A stretch of DNA of 53,072 nt from JBFELU01 sp041572755 (GCA_041572755.1 JBFFRY010000017.1:1-53072); one strand, 5' to 3'. Counted from the first letter of the stretch, positions 40,680 to 49,840 are shown. Numbers and translations are program-made. The notes: a model not told the origin generated them from the sequence alone.

Positions 40680-42275
40680 CTACTCCCCGACAGCGTACAG
40701 GTACCCGTCGCGTACCCCGACGTAGATGACGCCGTTCCACACCGCCGGGGAGGCCTCGATGTTGGCCTCGCCCACCTTGAGCTCCCAGTCGAGAACCGGA
40801 ATCCGCGGATCGGTGATGTCGTAGCTGCGCAGCATCCCGCTGTTGGTGGCGACGATGAGGCGATCGTCCACGACGGCCGGTGACGACCAGGAGCCGAAGC
40901 CGACCTCGTCGACCCAGACTTCCTCACCGGTGTCCCGGTCCACGACGACGAGGAAGCCCTTGTGGGTGACGGCGTAGAGGACGCCGTCACCGAGCGCGGG
41001 GGTCGACCAGAGCCCGCCCTTCCCCGGCGAGTCGACCAATGAGTACATGCCCCACAGGTAGGGATCGTCGGGGTTGGTTGGGTCGAGCTTGATGAGCTGG
41101 CCCAAGTCCCGGGCGCGTAGGAGGTAGCGCTCGTATTCGGCCGAGACGTACAGCATTCCCTCCTCGTCGATGACGATCGAGGCGTCTACGTCGTCGCCCA
41201 CCCAGTAGTCGAAGACGATCGGGGCGATGCCGTTCTCCACGTCGGTGATGTCGAGGCCGATCACCCTTCCGCCGGAGTTGGCGAAGTAGACGGTCCCCTC
41301 GAAGATCGCCGCCGAGTTCTCCACGCTGACCGCCGGGTAGCCGGGTCCGATCGCCTCCAGCAGGGCGTCGTCGTAGGTCTCCATCTTGAAGAGCAGGATC
41401 GGGTCGACGGTCACCAGACCCTGACCGTCGTAGTCCCGGTTCAGCTTGTAGATGTAGAAGATGCCGTTCTCGGCGCCCTCGAACATGATGTCGTTGACGA
41501 TCCGGGGGCTGGCGTCCCAATCGTCGTTCCATCGTCCCTCGACGTTGAGGTCGGCGACGACGCTCCACAGTTCGATCGGATCGCCCCGGTCGAGGGCGAG
41601 GATGCGGAGTCGATTGTCGCGCGACCCGAAGTAGACGAGCGGGTAGCCGTCGGGGTCGATGGTGGGTGTCCCCTTGATGATGTCGCCGGTGGGGACCGAA
41701 GCGCGGGTGTCCAGGCCGGTCTCGGCATCGACGAAGTGGAGTGCCCGGTCGTAGGCCCCGAAGATGAGCTCCGTGACGCCGTCGGGTCGCTCCCAGATCA
41801 CCGGCTGACCGGTCCAGCCGTTCCCACACCAGGTCGTCGTCACCCCGAGATCGGTGGACTGGGAGCACATCGGCCCCTCGGCCGGGTAGCGCCATGCGAT
41901 CTGCGGGGTTGCGGGAACCGGCCCGACTCCGTACCAGGTGTTGGTGGGGTTGCCGCGGAACGTGAGCAGGCCGGTCACCGCCTCGCCCCACGGCCGGCCG
42001 ACGGTTCTTCGGTCGACCCACGGATGAAGCGGGGGTTGCGCTTCGGTGGTCTCCGTCGTCGTCGGGTCGCCTGCGGTCGTGCCGGGCGCGGTCGACGACG
42101 ACGGTGCGGTGTCGACCGTCGTGGTGGGATCGGTCGTGGCGGCGACCGGCGCGGTCGTGGTGGTCTCGTCGGTTCCGCCGTCGCGGGCAAAGACCGCAAA
42201 CAGCACGAGACTGACCGTCGCCAGGATCAGCGCGATGACCGATGCAACGGTGAGGGGATGGCGATTGGGCGGCAT
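40680..42275 (-). CDS. Membrane-anchored PQQ-like beta-propeller protein
   Basis: The 531-residue protein has one N-terminal membrane segment (about 8-30), a Thr/Ser/Ala-rich spacer (about 32-80), and an extracytoplasmic PQQ-enzyme-type propeller. Blades show 'GVTELIFGAYDRALHFVDAE', 'PLVYFGSRDNRLRILALD', 'GVLYAVTHKGFLVVVDRDTG' and 'GVIYVGVRDGYLYAVGE'. No PQQ catalytic residues or cytochrome motif were recognised, so it is probably a scaffold or ligand-binding protein like BamB. ATG 42275 is ten bases after a TAGAGT hexamer. It is divergent from the YihY gene. Confidence 0.85.
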   Translation of the reverse strand: MPPNRHPLTVASVIALILATVSLVLFAVFARDGGTDETTTTAPVAATTDPTTTVDTAPSSSTAPGTTAGDPTTTETTEAQPPLHPWVDRRTVGRPWGEAVTGLLTFRGNPTNTWYGVGPVPATPQIAWRYPAEGPMCSQSTDLGVTTTWCGNGWTGQPVIWERPDGVTELIFGAYDRALHFVDAETGLDTRASVPTGDIIKGTPTIDPDGYPLVYFGSRDNRLRILALDRGDPIELWSVVADLNVEGRWNDDWDASPRIVNDIMFEGAENGIFYIYKLNRDYDGQGLVTVDPILLFKMETYDDALLEAIGPGYPAVSVENSAAIFEGTVYFANSGGRVIGLDITDVENGIAPIVFDYWVGDDVDASIVIDEEGMLYVSAEYERYLLRARDLGQLIKLDPTNPDDPYLWGMYSLVDSPGKGGLWSTPALGDGVLYAVTHKGFLVVVDRDTGEEVWVDEVGFGSWSSPAVVDDRLIVATNSGMLRSYDITDPRIPVLDWELKVGEANIEASPAVWNGVIYVGVRDGYLYAVGE

Positions 42276-42285
42276 CCGGGCGCAA

Positions 42286-42291
42286 ACTCTA
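42286..42291 (-). promoter_or_regulatory. -10 element TAGAGT, apparently leaderless
   Basis: Reads TAGAGT on the minus strand, ten bases before ATG 42275. Confidence 0.4.
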
Positions 42292-42339
42292 CCGGGGGGC
42301 CGCGATTGCGCCGACGACCGGCCGGGGATCGGGTGATCC

Positions 42340-42345
42340 TATGCT
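42340..42345 (+). promoter_or_regulatory. -10 element TATGCT of the YihY-ABC operon, apparently leaderless
   Basis: Hexamer six bases upstream of GTG 42352. Confidence 0.5.
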
Positions 42346-42351
42346 CGTGCG

Positions 42352-43188
42352 GTGGAGGTCAGCGTCGCCGTGAGGAGATACCGGACGCTCGTCCGGGGAC
42401 TGTGGGGCCGGTATCGCGAGGCCGAGCTCGGCCTCAATGCGGCGGCCGTCGCCTACAACGGCTTTCTGGCCTTGGTCCCGCTCGGGGTGGCCCTGCTGGG
42501 AGTGGCCGCCTTCGTGGGGGCCGATCGGGGGGCTCTCGACAGGGTGACCACGGCGATGGCCGCCTATGCGCCCGAAGCGGTGGTGACCTTCGTGACCGAT
42601 CTGCTGGAGGAGGTCGGCGATCGCATCGGTGGGCAGCAGGGCTGGCTCATCCCCGTGTCGGTCCTCTTGGCTCTGGCGCTCGGTTCCCGGGCGGTGGTCG
42701 CCCTCCAGAAGGCCCTGGCCCGCGTCGAGGACCGCACCGAGCGGCGGTCTGCGGTCCAGTTGCGGCTCCTGGGGACGGCGTTGACCATTGGAGGCGGTGC
42801 CGCGCTGCTGGTGTCGTCGCTCTTGCTCGTGGCGGGCGGGCGTGGCAGCGGGTTCCTCGCCGAGCTGACGGGTGTGGAGGCGATCGATGTGATTTGGACC
42901 TGGCTTCGGGTTCCGGTCTCCGCCGCCGGGTTGTTCCTCTTTCTCCTGGCGTTCTATCGCTGGGGCCCCCCCGAGCCGCTGCCCCGCACCTGGGTGGCGG
43001 CCCTCGTCGCCTCCGCCGGGGTGGTGCTGGCCAGCCTCGGCTTCGGTCTCTATTTGTCGCTGACGCCTTCGCTGGGTGCGACGTTCGGGGTACTGGGAGC
43101 CGTGGCCGTGATGCTCGTCTGGCTCTACATGGGGGCATTCGCCATCCTCTTCGGCGCCTTGTTCGTCACATCGATGGGGGCGCGGTGA
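42352..43188 (+). CDS. YihY/virulence factor BrkB family membrane protein
   Basis: The 278-residue protein has about six hydrophobic segments and the family N-terminus 'LNAAAVAYNGFLALVPLGVALLG'. Family members were once called ribonuclease BN, but that is no longer accepted; their role is unclear, possibly transport. It is the first gene of an operon, its stop overlapping the start of an ABC exporter subunit (GTGA). That arrangement suggests a functional tie with export, though this is only inference. Confidence 0.88.
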   Translation: MEVSVAVRRYRTLVRGLWGRYREAELGLNAAAVAYNGFLALVPLGVALLGVAAFVGADRGALDRVTTAMAAYAPEAVVTFVTDLLEEVGDRIGGQQGWLIPVSVLLALALGSRAVVALQKALARVEDRTERRSAVQLRLLGTALTIGGGAALLVSSLLLVAGGRGSGFLAELTGVEAIDVIWTWLRVPVSAAGLFLFLLAFYRWGPPEPLPRTWVAALVASAGVVLASLGFGLYLSLTPSLGATFGVLGAVAVMLVWLYMGAFAILFGALFVTSMGAR

Positions 43189-44927
43189 GCGAACGAAGCG
43201 AGATCCGATCGGGGGTCCGCCTGCTGGTGACGACGCTGGGTGCCTATCGCCGCGACTTGGCCCTGGCGATCCTCGGCGCGGTGGTGTGGATGGCGATGGT
43301 GATCGCGGTGCCCTTCCTGACCTCCCAAGTCATCGATCGCGGCATCACGGCCGGCCGGCGAGACCTGATCATGCCCCTCAGCCTGGCCGTCGTGGGGGCC
43401 GGCGTGCTCTTGGGCCTCGGTATCGGGGTGCGGCGCTACTTCGGGTTCCGGGTCTCCTACCGAGCCGAGACCGATCTCCGCAACCGGATCTTCGAGCACA
43501 TCCAGACGCTCGCATTCAGCTTCCACGATGTGACGGGGACGGGGGAGTTGATGGCCCGGGCCTCCAGCGACCTGTCGCAGGTGCGACTCATCTTTGCGAT
43601 GCTGCCGATCACCCTGGCCAACCTGGGGATGTTCTTGACCGTGGTCACGGTGCTGCTGATCCTCGACCCGGTGCTGGGCGCGGTGGCATCGCTGGCAGTG
43701 CCGACGCTGCTGCTGGCGGCGCGGCGTTATGCCGGGCGGGTCATCCGGCTCTCGTTCGATGTGCAACAGCGCCTCGCCGACCTGAGCCAGATCGTGGAGG
43801 AATCCATCGGCGGTATCCAGGTCATCAAGGCCTACGGGCAGGAGTCGCAGGAGCAGGCAAAGCTGGATCACCGGGCCGAGCGGATCTTCCGGCGCACCCT
43901 CCGCCTGGCGTGGATTCGTGCCGCCTATCAGCCGGGGTTCGAGATGATCCCGGCGGTGGCCACGGTCGCCGTGCTGTGGCTGGGTGGGATTCGGGTCGTG
44001 GGAGGCCAGTTGACGCTCGGAGAGTTCGTCGCCTTCACCCAGTATCTGGCGATCCTCAACTTCCCGCTGCGGATCACCGGGTGGTTCTTCGCTCAGGTTC
44101 CCCGGGCGGCGGCGGCCTCCACCAGGATCCACATCCTGCTGGGAACCGCGCCGGGGATCGATGACCCCCCGGATCCGGTTGCGACGCCTCCCGGCCGGGG
44201 TGAGGTCCGTTTCAGCGGCGTGCGGTTTGCCTATCCGGACCAGGATGAGGTCCTCCGCGGAGTCGACCTGGTCATCCCCGGAGGGACCTCGGTTGGTCTG
44301 GTCGGCGCCACCGGCGCCGGTAAGACGACCCTCGCCCACCTGGTGCCTCGATTTCGCGACGTCACCGCCGGCGCCGTGACCCTCGACGGCGTCGACGTCC
44401 GGCGGCTGCGGCTCGAAGACCTCAGGAACGAGGTCGCCGTCGTGTTCCAGGAGACCTTCCTGTTCTCGGCCACGGTCCGGGAGAACCTGGCGTTTGGGGC
44501 CCCCGATGCCACGGACGAGCAGGTGCGCCTGGCAGCCCGGCTGGCCCAGGCCCATGCCTTCATCGTCGATCTCCCTGATGGATACGACACGGTTGTGGGG
44601 GAGCGCGGCTACTCGCTGTCCGGAGGTCAGCGGCAGCGTATTGCCCTGGCCCGGGCGGTCCTGCGGGATCCGCAGGTCCTCATCCTCGACGACGCCACGT
44701 CTTCGGTGGACGCCCTCGTCGAAGCCGAGATGCTGGCGGCCCTCGAGCAGGTCATGCGGGGCCGCACCACGATCATCATCGCTCATCGGACCTCGACACT
44801 CGACCTGGTGGACCAGGTGGTGTTCCTCGAAGACGGTGTCGTGGCGGCGGTGGGGACCCACCGAGAGATGGTGGCCACGGTGCCCCGCTATTCGGAGGTG
44901 CTCGCTCAGGAGGAGGCCCGGCGATGA
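43185..44927 (+). CDS. ABC exporter, half-transporter with degenerate Walker B
   Basis: The 580-residue protein has an ABC type-1 exporter membrane domain (six segments, about 20-310) and an NBD. K380 is the Walker A lysine in 'GATGAGKTT', the signature 'YSLSGGQRQR' is canonical, and the Walker B reads 'LILDDATSSVD', with D503 in place of the catalytic Glu. With the next gene, which has the opposite defects, it should form a heterodimer with one active ATP site. GTG 43185 overlaps the YihY stop; its own stop overlaps the second subunit (ATGA). The exported substrate (drug, lipid or peptide) is unknown. Confidence 0.93.
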   Translation: MSERSEIRSGVRLLVTTLGAYRRDLALAILGAVVWMAMVIAVPFLTSQVIDRGITAGRRDLIMPLSLAVVGAGVLLGLGIGVRRYFGFRVSYRAETDLRNRIFEHIQTLAFSFHDVTGTGELMARASSDLSQVRLIFAMLPITLANLGMFLTVVTVLLILDPVLGAVASLAVPTLLLAARRYAGRVIRLSFDVQQRLADLSQIVEESIGGIQVIKAYGQESQEQAKLDHRAERIFRRTLRLAWIRAAYQPGFEMIPAVATVAVLWLGGIRVVGGQLTLGEFVAFTQYLAILNFPLRITGWFFAQVPRAAAASTRIHILLGTAPGIDDPPDPVATPPGRGEVRFSGVRFAYPDQDEVLRGVDLVIPGGTSVGLVGATGAGKTTLAHLVPRFRDVTAGAVTLDGVDVRRLRLEDLRNEVAVVFQETFLFSATVRENLAFGAPDATDEQVRLAARLAQAHAFIVDLPDGYDTVVGERGYSLSGGQRQRIALARAVLRDPQVLILDDATSSVDALVEAEMLAALEQVMRGRTTIIIAHRTSTLDLVDQVVFLEDGVVAAVGTHREMVATVPRYSEVLAQEEARR

Positions 44928-46672
44928 CTCGGCAGCAGCCCCAGCTCATCCGGCGGGCAGCCGGGCTCGGCCGATTCCTCCTCAGGCCGGCGCTCGCCGC
45001 CGTGGCGGCCACGGTCGTGGCCACGACGGCGAGGCTGCTCGGCCCGCTGGCGGTCCGGAGCGGTGTCGACGACGGCATCGCCACCGGCGACCGCGGGCTG
45101 ATCACCAGGGCGGCCCTGGCCTTCCTCGGCTTGCTGCTGGTGCAATACCTGGCGCAACGGACCGCCCAGTACGTGGTTGCCCGGCTGGGGGAGCGCTATC
45201 TGCTGAAGCTCAGGTCGACGGTGTTCGGACATCTCATGCGGCTCGACATGGCGTTCTACGGCCGGTCCAAGGCCGGGGTCCTCGTGAGCCGCATGACGAA
45301 CGACATCGAGTCGATCCAGGAGTTCGCCGAGGAGGGAGCCGTCAGCTTCACCACCAACGTGCTGACCGTTCTCGGGGTGGCGGCGGCGATGCTGTTCGTC
45401 GACGCCACCCTCGCCCTGCAGGTCTTCGTGCTCATCGCAGTCCTGCTGATCGTGTCCCGGGTGTTCCAGCGGTTCGCTTCCCGGGCCTATCAAGAGGTGC
45501 GGGAGCGCATCGGCCGGGTGCTCGCCAGCCTCCAGGAGGGCATCACCGGGGTGCGCGTGGTGCAGGCGTTCACCGGGGAAGAAGCCCAGGCCGGGGCCTT
45601 CGGGGGGGTCAACGAGCGCTACTTCGAAGCCAACATGCGGGCGGCCAGGGCGGTGGCTTGGTACTTCCCGGCCGTGGCGTTCCTTCGCACGGTCGGTATC
45701 GCCACGGTCCTTCTGCTGGGCGGTCGTCGGGTACTCGACGGGAGCCTCACGTTCGGCTCCCTCGTGGTGTTCCTGCTCTATCTCGACTGGTTCTTCCAAC
45801 CGATCATCAATCTCTCCAACACCTACAACCAGCTGCAGTCCTCCTCCGCCGCCTTCTCCAAGCTCTTCCGGCTGCTGGACGTCGAGCCGGCCATCGGGGA
45901 TGCCCCGGATGCCGGGCCCCTGTCGGCGCCGTTGCGTGGGGAGCTGCGCTTCGAGGGCGTGAGCTTCGAATACCAGCCGGGGGTCCCGGTGGTCCGGGAG
46001 GTCGACCTGCTCATCGCCCCGGGTGAGCGGGTGGCGATAGTCGGGGAGACCGGGGCGGGGAAGTCGACTCTGGCCCGGTTGGCGTTGCGCTTCTACGAGC
46101 CCGGGTCCGGCCGGGTCACGCTCGACGGCCACGACCTGAGAAAGGTCACCCAGGCCTCTCGTGCCGATCACCTGGTTCTCATCCCCCAGGAAGGCTTTCT
46201 GTTCAACGGGACCCTGCGAGAGAACTTGCGGTACGCCAGACCCGAGGTGGGAGACGACGAGCTGTGGGAGATGTGCCGGGAGATCGGCATCGATGCTTGG
46301 GTGCGGTCGCTGCCGGAGCGTCTCGACACGATGGTGCGGGAGCGGGGCGGCCGCTTCTCGGCGGGCGAGAGGCAGTTGGTGGCCTTGGCGCGGGCACTGC
46401 TGGCCGATCCGGCTGTGATCGTTCTCGACGAGGCGACCTCCAACCTGGATCCGGAGACCGAGGTCGAGGTGGAGCGGGCTCTGGCCAGACTGCTCCGGGG
46501 CCGGACGGCGGTCGTCATCGCCCACCGGCTGCGCACCGCGGAGCGGGCCGACCGGGTGGTGATGATGGACGGGGGCCGCATCGTGGCGATGGGTAGCCAC
46601 TTAGAGCTCAGGGAGACGAACGTGCAGTACGGGCGTCTCGTCGCGGTCTGGGAGCGGGGCGTCCTCAGGTAG
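44924..46672 (+). CDS. ABC exporter, half-transporter with degenerate signature motif
   Basis: The 582-residue partner subunit also has six membrane segments and an NBD. Walker A 'GETGAGKST' and Walker B 'VIVLDEATSNLD' with catalytic E503 are intact, but the signature is 'RFSAGERQLVAL' instead of LSGGQ. Pairing this NBD's Walker motifs with the canonical signature of the first subunit gives one consensus ATP site, and the other site is degenerate, as in TM287/288- and BmrCD-type exporters. Its 3' end overlaps the convergent deaminase gene by eight bases. Confidence 0.93.
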   Translation: MTRQQPQLIRRAAGLGRFLLRPALAAVAATVVATTARLLGPLAVRSGVDDGIATGDRGLITRAALAFLGLLLVQYLAQRTAQYVVARLGERYLLKLRSTVFGHLMRLDMAFYGRSKAGVLVSRMTNDIESIQEFAEEGAVSFTTNVLTVLGVAAAMLFVDATLALQVFVLIAVLLIVSRVFQRFASRAYQEVRERIGRVLASLQEGITGVRVVQAFTGEEAQAGAFGGVNERYFEANMRAARAVAWYFPAVAFLRTVGIATVLLLGGRRVLDGSLTFGSLVVFLLYLDWFFQPIINLSNTYNQLQSSSAAFSKLFRLLDVEPAIGDAPDAGPLSAPLRGELRFEGVSFEYQPGVPVVREVDLLIAPGERVAIVGETGAGKSTLARLALRFYEPGSGRVTLDGHDLRKVTQASRADHLVLIPQEGFLFNGTLRENLRYARPEVGDDELWEMCREIGIDAWVRSLPERLDTMVRERGGRFSAGERQLVALARALLADPAVIVLDEATSNLDPETEVEVERALARLLRGRTAVVIAHRLRTAERADRVVMMDGGRIVAMGSHLELRETNVQYGRLVAVWERGVLR

Positions 46673-47120
46673 CCGGGGACTCGCCGATGTCTTCCCACCA
46701 CAGGTGGGGCTGGGCGGCGATGAAGGGCTCCATGAGGGCGAGGCAATCGGGGTCATCGGCGATCTCGATCACCACGCCCCGGCCGGCGAGGTGGTCCTCG
46801 GGGCCGCGAAAGGTCCGGTTCTCTCCGATCACCAGGCGAGGGATGCCGTAGAGCAGCATTGCCCCGCTGCACATGTCGCACGGTGACAGCGTGCTGTAGA
46901 GGACGGCGCGGCGGTACTCCGAGGCGGGCAGCCGGCCGGCGTTCTCGAGGCAGTCCATCTCGGCGTGACGAATCACCGACCCCTGCTGGACCCGGCGGTT
47001 GCGGCCCCGGCCGACGACCGACCCGTCGATCACGAGGACCGATCCAATCGGGATGCCGCCTTCGGCCAGGCCGGCTTCGGCTTCGGCGACGGCTTCGGCG
47101 AGATATGGGTCGCGGGTCAT
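46665..47120 (-). CDS. Cytosine deaminase (yeast FCY1-like) / nucleoside deaminase family
   Basis: The 151-residue protein is a zinc-dependent deaminase with H52, E54, C81 and C84 ('HAEMDCLEN', 'TLSPCDMCSGAMLLYGIP'). The spacing equals that of yeast cytosine deaminase (H62, E64, C91, C94), and N41 matches its substrate-binding Asn. The similarity continues to the C-terminus ('VIGENRTFRG', 'WWEDIGE'), favouring cytosine or a related free base over the TadA tRNA-editing role. ATG 47120 follows AGGGGAGGAA. It could also act on guanine or another heterocycle; biochemical specificity is inferred. Confidence 0.85.
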   Translation of the reverse strand: MTRDPYLAEAVAEAEAGLAEGGIPIGSVLVIDGSVVGRGRNRRVQQGSVIRHAEMDCLENAGRLPASEYRRAVLYSTLSPCDMCSGAMLLYGIPRLVIGENRTFRGPEDHLAGRGVVIEIADDPDCLALMEPFIAAQPHLWWEDIGESPAT

Positions 47121-47139
47121 GTCTGTTCCTCCCCTCAGG

Positions 47140-47145
47140 ATGCTA
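47140..47145 (-). promoter_or_regulatory. -10 element TAGCAT of the deaminase gene
   Basis: Reads TAGCAT on the minus strand, 19 bases before ATG 47120; the short leader holds the AGGGGAGGA ribosome site. Confidence 0.4.
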
Positions 47146-47158
47146 CGGACTCGACGGC

Positions 47159-47164
47159 TAGCCT
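47159..47164 (+). promoter_or_regulatory. -10 element TAGCCT, apparently leaderless
   Basis: Hexamer nine bases upstream of GTG 47174. Confidence 0.4.
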
Positions 47165-47173
47165 CGTCGTGCG

Positions 47174-48781
47174 GTGTCAACGATGTTTGATCAGATCGTC
47201 GACTGGGTTTCGGCTGCTCTGTGGAACCTCAACCCGGCCGAGGCGGTTTCCTTGGGCAAGCACGACTACGACGGTCGCGTGCCGGACCTGTCGGTCCCGG
47301 CCGTCGAGTCGCAACTGGACCGTCTCGAGATGCTTCGGGATCGATTGTGGGGGCTCGAAGGTCTCTCGGTGGATCAGGAACTCGACCGACTGCATCTCGG
47401 CACCGCCCTCGACTCGGCGCTCTTCGAGTGGCGCCGAATGGGCTGGTGGCGTCGCAATCCCATGTGGTACATCGATCCGCTCGACACCACCGTCTACGTG
47501 ACCCGTTCCCATGCGCCCGCCGGTGTTCGGGCCGAGATCGTCGCCGACCTCCTCGAGGAGGCTCCCGCACTGCTCGATCGGGCCCGAGCCAATCTGGACC
47601 GGGTCGTGCCGACGACCTATTGCGAGTGGGCGGTTCGCCAGGCCCGGGGCATGGCCGACTCGTTGCGTCACCAGCTTCCCGGCTCCTTCGGCTCGGAAGC
47701 TTCACCGCGTCTCGGTGATGCGGCGGGTTCGGCCGCTGCGGCGCTGGAGGCCTATGCGGCTTGGATCGAGAGGGAGTTGCTCCCCGCCGCCGACGGGGGT
47801 TTTGCCATCGGCGGTGAGGCGATGGAGGACCTGCTGCGGGTCGGCGAGCTCGTCTCCCTGCCGCTCGACGACCTGCTGGCGCTCGGCGAGGACGATCTCG
47901 AAGCCAATGGGGAGGCCTTCCGCGATGCGGCGGCCGCACTCGATCCCAAGGGCGATCCGGGCGAGGTCTACGCCCGCCATGTCGCTGCGGTCAGGCCGGA
48001 GCCGGATCGGATGGTGGAGGCGGCCGAGTCGCTGCTCGAGGAGATCCGCTCGTTCGTGATCGACCGGGGATTGGTCTCCGTGCCGAGTGAGGTTCGGGCG
48101 CTGGTGGCCTCGACGCCCCCTCATCTCCGCTGGGCGTTCGCCTTGATGGACACTCCCGGCCCCTACGAGACCGAGGCGACCGAGGCCTACTACTACGTCA
48201 CCCCGCCGGAGTTGGATTGGGACGAGGAACAGACGGCCGAGTGGATGGCTGCCCTCAATACCTTTGCGCTGCAAGACATCTCGATCCACGAGACCTACCC
48301 GGGCCACTACGTCCACTTTCTCCACGTCAATCGGGCCCCCACCGAGGTTTCCCGCCGGGTGGCGTCCTACGCCTTCGTCGAAGGATGGGCGCACTACACC
48401 GAGCAGATGATGTGGGAGGCGGGCTGGGGCAACGGCGATGTCCGTTTCCGTCTAGCCCAACTCGGCGAAGCCCTGGTCCGCAACTGCCGCTTCGTGTGTG
48501 CGATCCGAATGCACGCTCACGGGATGTCGGTCGATGAGGCGACCCGGTTCTTCGTGGACCGGGCCTTCTATCCCGAGACGCCGGCCCGGGCCGAGGCCGA
48601 GAGGGGCACCTTCGATCCCGGATACTTCTCCTACACCCTCGGCAAGCTGCAGATCCTGCGGCTTCGCGATGACTACCGGGAGCGGCAAGGAGCCGAGTTC
48701 TCCCTGCGGGAGTTCCACGACCGGTTGCTGTCGCGGGGGGCGCCGCCGGTCGAGTTGATGCGACGGGTGCTGCTGGGCTAG
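47174..48781 (+). CDS. DUF885 family putative metallopeptidase
   Basis: The 535-residue protein matches the DUF885 family, related to M32-type carboxypeptidases. The hallmark is 'HETYPGHYVHFLH' (372-378 for HETYPGH), followed by 'YAFVEGWAHYTEQMMWE', which probably completes the zinc site. No signal peptide is seen, so it is likely cytoplasmic. GTG 47174 fits the leaderless -10; ATG 47183 is three codons downstream. It is divergent from the deaminase gene and convergent with the next dehydrogenase gene, sharing CTAG at the stops. Confidence 0.87.
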   Translation: MSTMFDQIVDWVSAALWNLNPAEAVSLGKHDYDGRVPDLSVPAVESQLDRLEMLRDRLWGLEGLSVDQELDRLHLGTALDSALFEWRRMGWWRRNPMWYIDPLDTTVYVTRSHAPAGVRAEIVADLLEEAPALLDRARANLDRVVPTTYCEWAVRQARGMADSLRHQLPGSFGSEASPRLGDAAGSAAAALEAYAAWIERELLPAADGGFAIGGEAMEDLLRVGELVSLPLDDLLALGEDDLEANGEAFRDAAAALDPKGDPGEVYARHVAAVRPEPDRMVEAAESLLEEIRSFVIDRGLVSVPSEVRALVASTPPHLRWAFALMDTPGPYETEATEAYYYVTPPELDWDEEQTAEWMAALNTFALQDISIHETYPGHYVHFLHVNRAPTEVSRRVASYAFVEGWAHYTEQMMWEAGWGNGDVRFRLAQLGEALVRNCRFVCAIRMHAHGMSVDEATRFFVDRAFYPETPARAEAERGTFDPGYFSYTLGKLQILRLRDDYRERQGAEFSLREFHDRLLSRGAPPVELMRRVLLG

Positions 48782-49797
48782 GGGTTGACCACGAGCCGGC
48801 CGCGGCTTCCCTCAGAGCCCGCCGCCATCGCCATGATCTGCTCGGTGGCCGACTCCAGAGGGGTTCTGGTGATCGGCGGCGGGGTGATCGTCCCCTCGTC
48901 GAGGGCCCGCAGCACCGTCTCGGCGTCGCCGGGCAGGCTGCCGTAGGACCCGACGAGGGAGTACTCGTTGTTCGACCACAACACGGGCGGGATGGTGGTG
49001 AGCAGTTCGGTGCCGACGCCGGCGGCGACGGCGATCCCGCCGGAGCGCAGCGACTTCACGGCGGCGTCGACAGTGGACGCCCGGCCGACGAACTCCACGG
49101 CGGCGTCGACTCCGCCGTCGGTGAGCAGCTTCACCCTTCGTCCGAGCGACACCCCCGGCTCGACCAGCACCGTCTCGTCGGCGCCCAGGGCGGAGGCCCG
49201 CTCCAGTGCCAGAGGATCGACGTCGGCGGCGATCACCGGTGCCGCTCCCAGCATGGCGGCGATCTGGACGCCGAAGGTGCCCAGGCCGCCGACCCCGATG
49301 ATCAGCACGGCGTCACCTCGATGCACCCCGGCCCTGCGGGTCACTGCATGAAGGGCGGTTGCCCCGGCGTCCACGGCCAGGGCGGCGATGGCGGGGTCGA
49401 GGCCGGCCGGGCGCTCGGTCAGGGTGCGCTCCGGCACGGCGACGAACTCGGCGAGCCCCCCGTCTTCGTCGATGCCGACGACCCGGAGATTGAGGCACAG
49501 GTTGGGACGGCCCTGGCGGCATCGGGGGCAATCGCTGCACTGGGCCCCGGCTCGGACCACCACCGGGGTCCCCTCCGACCAGTTGGGGCTTCCTTCGGCG
49601 GCGACCCGACCGGCGATCTCGTGCCCCAGCGTGATCGGGGTGTGGTCGGTTCGGGCGGTGCCGTCGAGGAAGTGGAGGTCCGATCCGCACACCCCGCAGG
49701 CCTCGACGGCGACCAGCACCTCACCGCGGCGCAGTTGGGGTTGGGCGACCTCGGCGAGGCGGAGGTCTCCGGGGCCGTGGAAGCGGAGGGCTTTCAT
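48778..49797 (-). CDS. Zinc-dependent alcohol dehydrogenase (medium-chain)
   Basis: The 339-residue enzyme has a catalytic zinc site 'CGVCGSDLHF' and 'GHEIAG', a structural zinc site 'CSDCPRCRQGRPNLC', and a proper NAD(P)-binding loop 'GVGGLGTFG'. An acidic residue after the next strand ('VIAADVDPLA') suggests NAD preference. It probably oxidizes a secondary alcohol or polyol; the substrate is unknown. It is a different branch from the dehydrogenase at 10035. ATG 49797 is six bases after a TAGGGT hexamer. Confidence 0.88.
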   Translation of the reverse strand: MKALRFHGPGDLRLAEVAQPQLRRGEVLVAVEACGVCGSDLHFLDGTARTDHTPITLGHEIAGRVAAEGSPNWSEGTPVVVRAGAQCSDCPRCRQGRPNLCLNLRVVGIDEDGGLAEFVAVPERTLTERPAGLDPAIAALAVDAGATALHAVTRRAGVHRGDAVLIIGVGGLGTFGVQIAAMLGAAPVIAADVDPLALERASALGADETVLVEPGVSLGRRVKLLTDGGVDAAVEFVGRASTVDAAVKSLRSGGIAVAAGVGTELLTTIPPVLWSNNEYSLVGSYGSLPGDAETVLRALDEGTITPPPITRTPLESATEQIMAMAAGSEGSRGRLVVNP

Positions 49798-49803
49798 GAG
49801 CCC

Positions 49804-49809
49804 ACCCTA
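49804..49809 (-). promoter_or_regulatory. -10 element TAGGGT, apparently leaderless
   Basis: Reads TAGGGT on the minus strand, six bases before ATG 49797. Confidence 0.45.
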
Positions 49810-49840
49810 CGCCCGGCCCGAGCGGATCCGAGGCGGACCT

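Noticed and set aside
37822..40725. A 967-codon plus-strand frame covering the S9 peptidase region
   Set aside because: It is out of frame with the S9 peptidase, whose triad and propeller motifs are intact in the other frame.
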